DNA from: Elmis aenea
Taxonomy: Eukaryota; Arthropoda; Insecta; Coleoptera; Elmidae
Length of the DNA stretch: 64,000 nt
Assembly: GCA_947652605.1 (NCBI GenBank)
Contig: OX393577.1
Coordinates: 1,798,868-1,862,867 of the forward strand
Direction of reading: 5' to 3'
The position numbers and the translations under genes were made by a program. Within the stretch, counting starts at the first letter, position 1. Each line of letters opens with the position of its first letter. Shown one piece after another: positions 1 through 10,868 of the stretch. The notes beneath the pieces are model-generated. The model was not told the origin of the DNA and ran no database searches. It saw nothing but the letters and a program-made list of their open reading frames with translations.

Positions 1-295
1 TTCTCTACCTCCTTTTGTTTTCCCGTTTTGTTTTTGGCCTTCCTCTACTTGTTTTTCTCTCAAACTTTGTTTCTAATTCCACTTACGCGTACCTGCTTTC
101 TGGCATCCGTAGATGTCCCAGTCATTTTAATTGGTTTGTGCCCGACTTTTTCTTTACGTCTTTCACTTCCAGACTTTTTCTGATTTCATTGTTGCTTATT
201 TCATCAATTAGTCTACCTCCTTATATTCTTCTCCAATATCTTATTTTCTGCGTCTGCATTCTTTTCTTGTTTGATCCCAACATTCTCTAGATTTG
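1..295 (-). pseudogene. RTE-like non-LTR retrotransposon, 3' end of reverse-transcriptase ORF (fragment)
   Basis: Read on the minus strand this encodes the tail that follows the reverse transcriptase in many insect non-LTR elements. It aligns with the copy at 13034-13440. The phrase TNQLRWLGHL of that copy appears here as TNQLK*LGHL, with the Trp codon TGG changed to TGA (positions 124-122), so the frame is broken. The fragment runs off the left edge of the window, so its 3' end is not seen. Its upstream (RT) part is absent to the right of 295. The clade name RTE-like is inferred from the tail type, because the diagnostic RT core is missing. Confidence 0.6.
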
Positions 296-1340
296 AGTTT
301 CAAGGAATAAGTTACTTTTCTTTGCATGTGCGATTTTCATGTTTTTCTTGAATTACCACTTGTTATAAGTCATTACAGTCCACAACTTTAAGTATTTAGT
401 TATTTATAGTATAGGTCAGGGTTGCCTTACAAGATATCGTATACGACAATAGTTAATTAATGCTAGTTCCATTAACACCTGATTATGGTATATCGATTTA
501 ATTGCACATTGTAATAATACTTTTTTTTTTACTGCGAATATGCACTAATTATAACGATCTAGTTTCAATGAAGTTTTCTTAAAGCACCTATGCGCTAGTA
601 AATATACTAGATAATTTCTCAGATCAACAGTTATCTACGGGAAAGTTTCAGTTTTTCTTGTATTTGCCTCTTAGATGCATGTTAAATATTTACATTCTGA
701 CTGATTTACGACCTTACAACCAGGCAGCAAATGTTGAAAGGAATGTTTAGAATAATTATCTATTTAATTGTTAGTTACTACCTATTTAAGCGATAATTTT
801 TAATTGATTTATGTTTCTAGCCGTTACTGTTAAATGAACGTAATGGATGATACCTTGTTGAATGAAACAATGGCTCGGGTATTTAAAACATTTAGTTTGA
901 AAGTGATTGGTTACTTTATGATACATGGTTAACGTGCCTTATAAATCTAAGAGGCAAGGGGTTGGTTGTGTTCGAATCGTATAAAATTTATCAGTCATTT
1001 ATTGCTTCTTGAAGACTCCATCGTATAAATCAGTCAGTCGTATTATGCAATAGATTGTGAATGTCATACCATATCGAAGAAATTCATACAGTTCTAGGAA
1101 GTGGTAAAGTAGTACAGTGTGACAGATAAAGTTGTTACTAAATTATTTATAAACATCAATCTGTTAATTGTTGCTGACGTTTGCTTAAATGTAATACAGA
1201 AGTATTTACAAGACTGGTCCATTTATCTGTACGTAAAAATGAAATTGTGTGCACTCCTCATGTGGGTATAATTAACATATGAGTATATTAAAAAATGTTT
1301 GTCAAGGCTTTGGGTATCTTTGGTGGTTGTGATGAGATGT
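296..1340. other. AT-rich stretch, nothing recognised
   Basis: No open frame with recognisable content, no inverted-repeat element and no tandem array was seen. Confidence 0.5.
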
Positions 1341-1419
1341 TAGCAGTGGACGTTATGACAGTTTTGCATACGATATTGTTTCTTGCAGGTAAGCGGGCAG
1401 ACTAGTTATAGGATGCCTG

Positions 1420-1760
1420 ACCAGATAATAACCTAGGGGGTGAGGGGAGGCGGCGCACCCGGGATGCGGAATCTTATTAAATTGCCCGGGCGTCATATCA
1501 GGCCGAGCCTGCGTTGCTAGGGAAACGGCCGGGACACTTTGAAAGTCTAATGCATACATCTCACACTTCGGGCAGAGGAGGGCGTCATTTTGTTTTCACC
1601 CATTCTTCTATTATAGAATTCGCGCGCTGTCTACGTTTTTTACTTCCCATACATTCCGAGTGTCGCGCGCCCGAGGTGCACGAGGATATCGAAGAGAGGG
1701 CGCTAGCTTGAGCCTAAGGACATTCTGTCGGAATGCGGAGAGTGCGAGTTTTAACAACAC
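1420..1760. other. GC-rich, CpG-dense patch
   Basis: The stretch stands out from the AT-rich surroundings by many CpG steps (CACCCGGG, GCCCGGGCG, CGCGCGC, TCGCGCGCCCG) and contains GAGGGCGCT near 1694, which resembles the core of a CTCF-type site. Short frames on both strands are not convincingly coding. It could be a promoter-proximal region, an insulator or a GC-rich repeat fragment; the sequence does not decide. Confidence 0.25.
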
Positions 1761-2514
1761 CTCCATAACACGGTCTTATTTATAAACAGCTTGCTCACGA
1801 TCGCAGCGTTCCCACAAAAAAACTGTAATTACGTTAAGATGTCATTAGATTCGAATTGTCTCATCAGCAAAAAGAACGAACCGTGAATCTGTATCCAGCA
1901 ATTTAACTGTAATTTGGCCGACGAACTAAAATACTTTTTAAAACTATTGATCGGCTATACAATAATATTCTATAAAATGAACAAACGCGTTTGTATCAGC
2001 TCACCGGCCGTGTTATACAATAATAGCTTTGAACTTTGAATACTGACCGCGGCGTCTTACTACTTTGTTATCTTCTCGGTGGCAAAAACATTTCTTCTCT
2101 AAAGGAAATCAATTGACTGTTAACACCGTATCACGTGACTAATCTTCCTTCATGGACGTCTTTATTGAAGATGGTCACCCATTAACAGTTTTTGTCAAAG
2201 CATATATACGCAGCGTTTACGCTTTTAATCGCTTTGAAATATCCGCCACAACAGGCGAACATCACATCATTAAGAACCACAACAAAAATGATGAATTACG
2301 CAAATATACATCCAATACGCAGACAACTTATTCAAGACATGTGCAACAGCAAGCCAACCTCATCTACATTATAAAACTTACCCTTATTTCAATGGAAATA
2401 TTAAAACATCGTGCACAATAAAACTTACCGAAATTAATAGAGAATGTGTGAGAAAATCAGTGCAATAAAGTTTATCAATTTCCTACTAATTATAAAAGGA
2501 AAACATTAAATTTA
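1761..2514. other. No recognised feature
   Basis: Mixed composition with a few CpG-rich words near 1985-2055. The overlapping short frames near 2150-2420 look like chance openings. Confidence 0.4.
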
Positions 2515-3300
2515 CAGGGTGGGAAAATTTCGATGTTTCATAAAAAATCTCGGTAACTTAAGAGTTATGGAAAAACGAACCCCCCTTCTTCGATCTTGTT
2601 TTTCGAAAAAAAGTTAATGGTGAAAACTAAAATTGGTTATCGTCGTTTGTTTTCGAGTTATCGATGATAACTCGATTTTTCGTTTTATGACTATATCTCG
2701 CTTGTTTATGAAAATAAAGAAAAATAATTTTAACTTTCTACAGGAACTTTTTTGATAAAAACGCAGAGGTGAAGACAATTTAAAAAAAAAAAATCAAAAT
2801 TCGAGTTGTAACATAAAGTTGCATTTTTAAAAATGGAACCCATAGTTGGCTGTGGCATCACGAGAAAGAGGATTTTTTCTCCATTCCAATAATGTATATC
2901 ATGTGGGGTTGATTTATTCTTTTTCTTTATATTATGGCAAAAATTAGGTAATTTTTCATATTTCATTTGTTTCTAGTAGTAGGCTTATGTCATTAAGAAT
3001 ATAACTGGTAAAACAAACTGTCATTCTGTTGTTTTAACAATAGTTTGACAAAAATAATCACGTTTAATTGTTGATTGTTTATATTTTTGTACCTTAAAAA
3101 CACGAATTGGCTTAGGAATATTACGGAAAAGTATGATATCTTAGTATGTTTTATTCAAAGTATTTATTCTCAAGCTGCAAGTGAAATTTATTTTAATCGT
3201 TACCCAAGAAGAAGGCAACCTAATAAATCTAATTTTGGAAAATTAAAACAAAATCTCATTAATTGTGGGATATTTCTTCTTCTTTATGGATAACGATTAA
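2515..3300 (+). mobile_element. 5' part of a Tc1/mariner-superfamily element, truncated
   Basis: Begins with CAGGGTGGG after TTTA. It continues through a long non-coding terminal region that shares CCATAGTTGGCT with the terminal repeat of the 46506-48807 element, and reaches the start of a related transposase near 3105. The rest of the transposase and the right terminal repeat are missing. It is a diverged relative of the 46.5-kb element rather than a copy of it. Confidence 0.5.
3105..3275 (+). pseudogene. Transposase N-terminal helix-turn-helix region, fragment
   Basis: The frame reads TEKYDILVCF, then SQAASEIYFNRYPRRRQP, then KSNFGKLKQNL. It aligns with residues 1-45 of the transposase at 47143-48168 (NAASELYLLTYMERRQPDKR and following). 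This is the HTH-like region that Pfam calls DUF4817, found in front of many insect DDE transposases. The match stops at about 3275 and no catalytic domain follows, so it is a dead fragment. It preserves the residues E-K-x-D-I/M-L lying just before the internal ATG of the 47-kb copy, which helps locate the frameshift there. Confidence 0.55.
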
Positions 3301-4798
3301 AATATGTTTCACTTGCAGCTTCAGAATTATTTTAACTTTGCGATTTTTTTACAGTCCATCATCTTCTGTCGAGCCAATCTTGTTCTTGGAGTCCTTGAAA
3401 AATTTGGGCATAAATAAGAAATTTTTGTTCGTTTTATTTCAATTATTAAGTGTATTTGCTATTTAATATGTACATTTACGATTAAAAGTTTCGTTGCAAA
3501 CCTACAATAAGTAAGACTGTAGGAGAATCAATCTTGTTACAGTTTTTTCAATTCCGAAAGGTAAGTGTTATGGGCTGTTAGATAGTACCACGGAACGTGT
3601 GAGTGCAAAGCGTGCACGGCACACGGGCGATCTGCAAGAGATTATTTCCTCCCACTATTTGAAAGGTTCACCTAAACGGTGCAGAACTTACCCTCGATTA
3701 ACAGCAACTTCTACAGTATAGCAAGACGACACGAAAATTACCGATTTTAATCTCTAAGCGATTTTAAACACAAAATGTTTATTATTGTAACTATTTTAAG
3801 ACAGATGAAAGCATAATACCTAATACTTATCAAATGAGTTGTTTCCGAGAATTTTGAAAAATATTGTTTGTTAACAATATTTTCCAGCATATTTGTAAGA
3901 TATTGAAAATGACAAAAGCATCGTGGAATCGAGAATTATTTATGTGCAAAAGATGTGTTGGTTCGAGATTTTGAAAACTTTTAAACACCTACACAAAATA
4001 TATTTAATCAGTAACTGAGTGTTTTTGTAGAAGATAATTATTGATTGGCGTATGTTTAACTATAAAGACCATTGCCCAATTTATCAATGCTTGCGAAAGT
4101 GTGTTTTTCGAAATTTGTTCTACTAAAATTATTTTTAATCGGTTTCTAAACGGATTTATGGTAGATATCTTTTGCTTAGAGTGTGTTTTGGAAGCTGGAA
4201 TAATTATTATTCAAGCTATAAGTAACGTGTGTACAAGAATTTTAAGTAGGAAGCAGTCGGAGATATGCGAAGAGTTTAATACATATTTTAATTTTTGAAA
4301 TTACCGCGTATTTTGTAGTGCTGAATTTTTCTTTAATTGGTGTGTTGTGTTTTGCGTTTGTTGAAAGATTATTCAAATTTATTAGACGCGCATTATTTAT
4401 TTTACCCTAAATTTAAGGATCTCTTAATAAATCTTCACAATAATTTAAAGTTTTTGAAGCGGACCCTTAATAAAAATCCAAGTTATTGGTATCGATGGAT
4501 TCGTTAGAAGATACTCCATTAAAATAACCGCTTGTACCACCATAGTTCCATTTAACAAAAATTACTTTTTGTCAAAAAACCGATTCCGCAATCTTAAAAG
4601 CCGATTATAGTAACCTAAATGTTTACAAAAACGTTTTTTGAACATGTTGACATAATAACAATTAATGTATGCAGGTCACGGCACCCTCAATAAAAAACTA
4701 AATTTTGTTTTAAAAAAAATTTTGAAGTTATAAAAATTAGCCAAAACAGTGCAGTTGTATCCAAAACCGCTTCCTCTTTCCAAAAATGTAAAAATATA
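3301..4798. other. AT-rich stretch, probable short-element debris at the right end
   Basis: No gene seen. From about 4770 the sequence AAAAATGTAAAAATATAC leading into GGGGTGTTCCAT matches an internal part of the fold-back element at 9050-10868, so the last tens of bases are probably repeat-derived. Confidence 0.35.
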
Positions 4799-4983
4799 CG
4801 GGGTGTTCCATTTAAAATAACAAAGTTGGGGTCATTTCCGTCGAAACCGGAAGTAAAACAATTGTGTGCATGTGCTCAAAAAGCTCGTTTTATTATTGCT
4901 CATATCATAAGACTAAAATATCATTTATCTAAAAGCAAAACTAAAGAAAAAAAGGGGGTGTACCACACTTCATTTACACCCGG
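4799..4983. mobile_element. Putative miniature inverted-repeat element
   Basis: Flanked by TATA and bounded by CGGGGTGT on the left and ACACCCGG on the right, again followed by TATA. Length 185 bp with no coding content. Only the terminal eight or so bases are inverted copies, so the boundary call is tentative. Confidence 0.35.
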
Positions 4984-5739
4984 TATATACTCGGGCGTTT
5001 GTTGTAAAATCCTACACACTACGTAGCATGAAAAATAAATATCACCCCTATTGGCTATATCGCAATCGTAAGGCAATATCTTTTTCATTTGCAATCGTAT
5101 GTTCGATGGTGTGGTGCTTATGTAATAGCTACATTACGATTCGATGCAACTTCAGTGCAGTCAAGCACGCTATTTCACAAGTGCAGCGTAACTATGAGTA
5201 ACCAATAGCCTAGGACTAACATGTTGTGGCTCTGAAGGAATACTAAACATAACATTCAAAAGCTCAAAATAACATCTCTTTTTGTGTTCCTTCGTAGGCT
5301 GCCAGATAAAATATTGCTTAATTGTTATTTTAGAGTAATTGATTCGTCTGTTGGCGATTGCTTGCATGTGCGTTGGTTGTTGTCTATGCAGTCGTGAACA
5401 CATTGGTACCTTACAATTGTCTATGAAAAAAAAGAGTATTATTATGCACCTCAGAATTAACATGCAATTATGTTAAAAAATAGTGGTTTAATTATTGCTG
5501 TGAGCTGTTAACATTTACGTAATTTTTACTAGACTTCTAGGGATGGAAAAAGCCAACTAAGAAGAGTTAAGAAAAAGACCCTTAAAGAAAATCCTGGAGG
5601 TTTTCAAAAACACAGGTCTTCTTTAAGGGGCTATCACCAGAGGGTACAATAGACCAATAGGTACAGGAACCCGAAAGGGGACCACCTCCGCGGAAATAAT
5701 AAAAAATACACATATTTTGTTTCGCATTACCAGAGTTCA
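4984..5739. other. No recognised gene
   Basis: Short minus-strand frames are present but have no recognisable content. The GC-richer part at 5590-5700 may be repeat-derived. Confidence 0.4.
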
Positions 5740-6080
5740 AAAAAATAAAACGGTAAACGTTTTTGAAGATATAAACTTTGTCATGGTGACCGGGCTTCTT
5801 GGCGCATACTAAGGGTGTATATAATTTGTCATTCCAAAGCAGAAAAACTATTTTTAAATAAGAATAAAGTGTTTTCATAATTTAATGTTGGTTAAGATAT
5901 TTATAATAATTCCTGAAATTTATGATATTGATAAAACTGTCATAATATTACAAAGATTTTAACAAAAAATAAACGAAAATAACATTTTAAATATCCCGGA
6001 AATTCCCGGAACAATAAGTTTCCCAGGAAATATAAAATAGGTTAAAATGGACCGGGCTCCCGGGAGATAAACTGCTTAGC
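5740..6080 (+). mobile_element. hAT-type non-autonomous element, right-half relic
   Basis: Aligns with the right part of the element at 42939-43778: GAAGATATAAACTTTG, GACCGGGCTTCTT, a partly matching middle, then CCCGGAAATTCCCGGAAC, TTTCCCAGGAAATATAAAAT and ATGGACCGGG. The terminal AAACCCTA is missing here, so the copy is truncated. No coding content. Confidence 0.6.
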
Positions 6081-7424
6081 GATATGAATTATTTTTTTTC
6101 TTGTAAGTTACTTAATTCGCGAGTTACAGCAAGGAATTTTTCTGCTAATGAAACGGGCTGACTGTAGTGAAACAAGTACATATTGTCAGGCTCTATCAGA
6201 GGGGATGGGGCAAAAAGGGCAGATGCCCCGAGCCTCACAATTTTAGGGTGCCTCTTACAAATTCAAGGGCCTCACAATGTTTAACTCGGTCTATAAGAAA
6301 GAACCGTACGAATTTTCAAAAATGCGGGAGTTATCAGTGTCAACCGGGACCTTTTTTTTGTCACACTGCCCCGGGCCTCGTGTTTTCTCTGAAAGGCCCT
6401 GCATATTGTAAGACGACAAGAAGACGAACAATATCGTCCCGAAAACTGTGTGGTTTCTTTAGCTTAAAATAAATGCAATTACAAATTCTTATAATCACTC
6501 GAATATAAGAAAACTTTAAAAATGTATCTTGTCATATTTTTTTTAAGTAACATGCTGCAGAGGACTGTATGTGTGTTCGGATATAGCTTTGATCATCGCT
6601 ACACCCATTAACATAATCGTTATTCACAGTTTTGCAAAATTATACGTCATACTTAAAGTCTTATTTTATTACAGTTTATTTATGTCTATAGTAATATTGT
6701 TATCGGTACGGTTAACGACACTCGCATTGCTGTGAGGCACTAATATTATTATCATGGATTATCTGGTTTTCGTATATGTTTTAAAATTTACTTGTAGGTG
6801 GCTTAAGTACATGGTAACACATTTGAAGCGTGTTTCATAAATATTCTTGCTCTGAACGCACCAGCGTACCATCCGATAGGCGATCATCGTTATTAAATAA
6901 CAATGTGCAGTGATTAATTTTGCACAAAAGTGAAATAAAGGCGATCACTAATAACTGTTAACAACAGGCGATAGCTGCAGTCGATCTGAGTGGGAGTGTA
7001 ACCTAAAGGGAAAACTATAGACTTGAGGCGCGTGAAGGAATCTACAATTACATCGAGAATGCATCATCAGGAGAGCTGCGGGCCCCACTGATTACCCTAA
7101 TCAAACTAATCGAAGATTTACTGTAAATGCACACCGCCATACCGCGCATGCGCTTCGATTATGATTTCAATTTAATTTTTTACTTCGGGCGACCAACTTG
7201 TTTTGCATATGCCTGTAATCTACGACGTGAAACTGCATAACATTTTTGACAGCATAAGTAACCGGCGGATTTACGAACATCGTTATAACAATTTAGATCC
7301 ATACGCAATAAAACATTTTTTGGGATCTGCGCCGGGTAAATTTATGCTTCAAGTCGAAATTCTTACACAACTAAACTTTATTTTGCTGTATTAGTTGTTC
7401 TTGACATTTAAATATTTAAAAGCT
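6081..7424. other. No recognised gene; GC-rich GGGCCTC-type tract at 6180-6420
   Basis: Words such as GCCCCGAGCCTC, AGGGCCTCAC and CCCCGGGCCTCG recall the interior of hAT-type elements, but no termini or target duplication were found. The 101-codon opening at 6167-6472 overlaps this tract and looks non-coding. The rest is AT-rich. Confidence 0.35.
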
Positions 7425-7998
7425 ATGAAATCCAGAAGGGGAGAAAGAAAATATGAAATACAAGAAAAAATTACAAACGCTAAACCTTTTAATGCCAATA
7501 AAAAATTACTGAAAAGTAAAATGCTCACAAAAAGATCTAAGATAAACATCTACAAATCAATAATTTGACCTATCTTACTATACGCCGTTGAAATAATGAC
7601 CATGACAAAAAAGGAAGAGAATGATTTGAGGATATGCAAAAGGAAAATCATGAGGGCAGTACTTGGACCAGTTAGAGTAACGGATACGGAATGCAGAATT
7701 AGAACAAATGCAGAAATTAAACAAGAACTGAAGGAATGAGACATAATAACAAAAATAAGACAGCACAGGGTGAGATGGTTGGGACATGTTTTTGGAGCAG
7801 ATGAGGGCGGGCGCCCAAATAGATTCAGTGTTAAAATGGGATCCCGGAGGAAAGAGGAGAAGACGTGGGAGACCTAGGTCAAAATGGATGCAGGAAGTGA
7901 TAGACGATCTAAGCTGGTCAGGGGTTAGAAATTGAAAAGAAAAAGCAAAAGATGGGACAGGATGGAGAAAAGTTGTTCTTAGAATAGGCTAATTAAAC
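7425..7998 (+). pseudogene. RTE-like non-LTR retrotransposon, 3' end of reverse-transcriptase ORF
   Basis: The plus strand encodes a thumb and tail region in the usual order: KINIYKSII*PILLYAVE, then KKEENDLRICKRKIMRAVLG, then RQHRVRWLGHVF, then a frame change, then RRGRPRSKWMQEV and WRKVVLRIG. In-frame stops occur at 7566-7568 (where PRPILLY would be expected, so Arg CGA became TGA) and at 7737-7739. At least one frameshift lies between 7800 and 7870. The catalytic RT core is missing, so the copy is 5'-truncated and dead. It is similar to, but not the same as, the copy at 38652-39135. The 3' tail that follows has no obvious poly(A). Confidence 0.75.
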
Positions 7999-8404
7999 TG
8001 GGACTGATCCTCCCAAAATAAAGGATCTAGAACGTTTAAAAGCGGCTCAGTCTCACTGGGGGTTTAGCCAACATATATATTTGTATATATAGTTCTTCTT
8101 GATGCACATTTTCATCGGACCCACGAATTTGTATTAATGTATAAAATGTAACTAAATTAACTAAATTTAGATTTAGTTTTTAACGCTGCATGGCCAAGAT
8201 AGAGCTAGGTACCACTGTCATCCATTAGAGGAGACACATGTGTTCGTACTTATATTCCTTATTCGTTTACATTCTGCGTATTATGCAAATAATTTAGTAG
8301 TTTTTCTTGCAAATAATTCAACTTTTAACTGTTTCTTGTAAAAGCTAATTTAACTTACAGCAACATATTTTTATTTTAGATTTCACAAAGCACATTTACA
8401 GAAT

Positions 8405-8580
8405 GAAACATCAGAGATTGCCAAAAGTAATAAGAAAGTATAGACCAAGAGTAAGAAGAGAAATAGGAAGACCCATGAAAAGATGGGAACAACTAAAATA
8501 ACATATAGTAAAGGCGGAACAGGCAATTTGCCTAAGCCATGGAGTGAAGAAAAAGAAGACGAAGAAGATTTAACACAGCT
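8405..8580 (+). pseudogene. Short non-LTR ORF tail fragment
   Basis: Encodes RMKHQRLPKVIRKY followed by GRPMKRWEQLK and a stop. The GRP-x-KRW phrase is the conserved end of RTE-like polyproteins. Too short for a firm family call; purine-rich composition could mimic the motif. Confidence 0.35.
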
Positions 8581-8802
8581 AGTATTTTATTTAAAACTGT
8601 AGGAGAACTCCCCAGCCCTGTAACTTCTTTATATTAACAGATAAAGCTTTGGAGTTTAAGACAAACTATTTAGAGGATTGCAAATTTTTTCGAATATGTT
8701 ATTACATTTTATTTACATTTATTTGTTTTGAAGTATTTGGATTTTAAAATTTATTTAGTAGTTAATTTTTTTTTTAAACTTTCAAATGATGTATTGTTTA
8801 TA

Positions 8803-9047
8803 CAGGGTGATCCACATAGAAGGGCCACTATTGGGCTCTCGTAAACGGTAAGAGCTACAAAGAAGTTTAAATCAGGCAAATTGTTCCCCTTTCTGAGACC
8901 TATTCAGGGATGTCTTGGTGGCCCCAAAATGGCATGTATTTAAATAATTTCGCAAATTTTGTGACGCGTACAAAGCATACAGCATTTTATTTCACAAAAA
9001 CGTTTTTATGGCGGCCCCAAAAAAGATGTTGCACCCGGGCCTAGGTA
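8803..9047. mobile_element. Fragment of a CAGGGTG-ended short element
   Basis: Starts TATACAGGGTGATCC and runs non-coding up to the left edge of the fold-back element. No matching right end was found; the fold-back insertion may have split it. Confidence 0.35.
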
Positions 9048-9049
9048 TA

Positions 9050-9820
9050 CAGGGTGAGTCACGACGGACGCGTCGGAGTTTTATGGCCAAACGGTATATA
9101 TTTTCGAACTTTTGTCGCTGTTAGATTATGTAAGTCAATAAGGGCTACATTTTAAAAATATTTTCAAACATACAGGGTGCTCCAAAAAAGAGTGGCATAT
9201 CAAAGTTATACTTTTTCTTATGGAATACCCTGTATATTTTTACATTTTTGGATTCCTCTTTAAATTTACTTCAAAAAATGTATAAGGTTATATGGGTCTA
9301 AAGTCAACCGTTTTCGTGAAAATTGCATTTTCATGAAAATACAGTATTTTCAAAAATTTTCAACATTTGAACACTTTGACAAGTCTGGAGAAATTTGCTT
9401 GGAGATAAGATTGACAATAGATTATGTAACACTTTGCACGACCACATTTTTAAAATATTATACAGGGCGTTTTTTACGCTCGGTCAAACTTGTGAAACTT
9501 TAAACATCGATAACTCATTTTTTTTAAATACAACACCCTATATTTTTTTATACCGTCTTATAGAAAATTTAATTCTCTTTCGAAAATATTAAGGCTGTTT
9601 TTCACCTAAAATTGATATTTTCCGAGATATCGCGATTTTATTGTTAATTATTAGGGCAAAGTAATATTTTCAAGTAGGCTATGAAGGTAGACAGCGGTAA
9701 TTTGAAACAATTGAAGAAAAAAAACAGAAACTTATAATTTTATCGTTTGCCTACACACTTTTGACATATGTTTATAGGAAAGTTGTAGTTTTACCATACT
9801 TACGTTTAAATAGAGAGTTT
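9050..9820 (+). repeat. Left arm of fold-back element
   Basis: Inverted match to about 10098-10868 from the terminal CAGGGTGAGTC inward to TTTAAATAGAG. Small differences are scattered between arms, such as the A-run lengths. Confidence 0.85.
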
Positions 9821-10097
9821 TTAAAATTATTTATGCATTTATTTATTAGACCAGTGTTATAAGATAATTACTAAATCCTATAAACCAATTTTTGTCTGTT
9901 TACGATACGACACTACGACACTCTACCGAAAACAGTACCAACCATGTTTTTTTTTTAAATGTAAAATTAGACAAGTCAGTATTACTTTTTTTTTAAATCA
10001 GCGTTCCGTTCGCGTACCTAATACATTATCAATCGGTTTTTAGGACTTGGCAAACGATCAAACTCAATTATATGAAAAATATTGTGGCCCTGATGAG

Positions 10098-10868
10098 AAA
10101 CCTCTATTTAAACGTAAAAATGGTAAAACTACAACTTTCTTATTAAAAAAATGTCAAAAATGTGTAGGAACACGACAAAATTATAAGTTTCTTGTTTTTT
10201 CTTTCAATTGTTTCAAATTACCGCTTCTACCTTCATAGCCTACTTGAAAATATTACTTTGCCCTAATAATTAACAATAAAATCGCGATATCTCGGAAAAT
10301 ATCAATTTTAGGTGAAAAACAGCCTTAATGTTTTCGAAAGAGAATTAAATTTTCTATAAGACGATATAAAAAAATATAGGGTGTTGTATTTAAAAAAAAT
10401 GAGTTATCGATGTTTAAAGTTTCACAAGTTTGACCAAGCGTAAAAAACGCCCTGTATAATATTTTAAAAATGTAGGTGGTAAAAAGTGTTACATAATCTA
10501 TTGTCAATCTTATCTCCAAGCGAATTTCTTCAGACTTCTCAAAGTTTTTAAATGTTGAAAATTTTTGAAAATACTGTATTTTCATGAAAATGCAATTTTC
10601 ACGAAAACGGTTGACTTTAGACCCATATAACCTTATACATTTTTTGAAGTAAATTTAAAGAGAAATCCAAAAATGTAAAAATATACAGGGTGTTCCATAA
10701 GAAAAAGTATAACTTTGATATGCCACTCTTTTTTGGAGCACCCTGTATATTTAAAAATATTTTTAAAATGTAGCCCTTATTGACTTACATAATCTAACAG
10801 CGACAGAAATTAGAAAATATAAACCGTTTGGCCATAAAACTCCGACGCGTCCGTCGTGACTCACCCTG
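10098..10868 (-). repeat. Right arm of fold-back element
   Basis: Inverted counterpart of 9050-9820. Both arms carry the inner pair GGAGCACCCTG and CAGGGTGTTCC. Confidence 0.85.

Larger units (their letters stand above)
9050..10868. mobile_element. Fold-back (long inverted-repeat) non-autonomous DNA element
   Basis: The 1.82-kb segment starts CAGGGTGAGTCACGACGG and ends with the inverted copy CCGTCGTGACTCACCCTG, with TATA on both sides, consistent with a TA target duplication. The arms (9050-9820 and about 10098-10868) are inverted copies over roughly 770 bp. They surround a spacer of about 277 bp. No transposase frame is present, so mobilisation would need a partner in trans. The arms contain nested inner CAGGGTG/TACCCTG pairs about 60 bp apart. 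The superfamily (Tc1/mariner-like) is inferred from the TA duplication and terminal motif only. Confidence 0.85.

Noticed and set aside
15..290. Plus-strand opening with a hydrophobic, signal-peptide-like protein
   Set aside because: It is the antisense shadow of the minus-strand retrotransposon tail; the same shadow appears opposite 13075-13362.
5582..5878. 98-codon minus-strand opening
   Set aside because: It overlaps the hAT-type relic and has no protein-like motifs.
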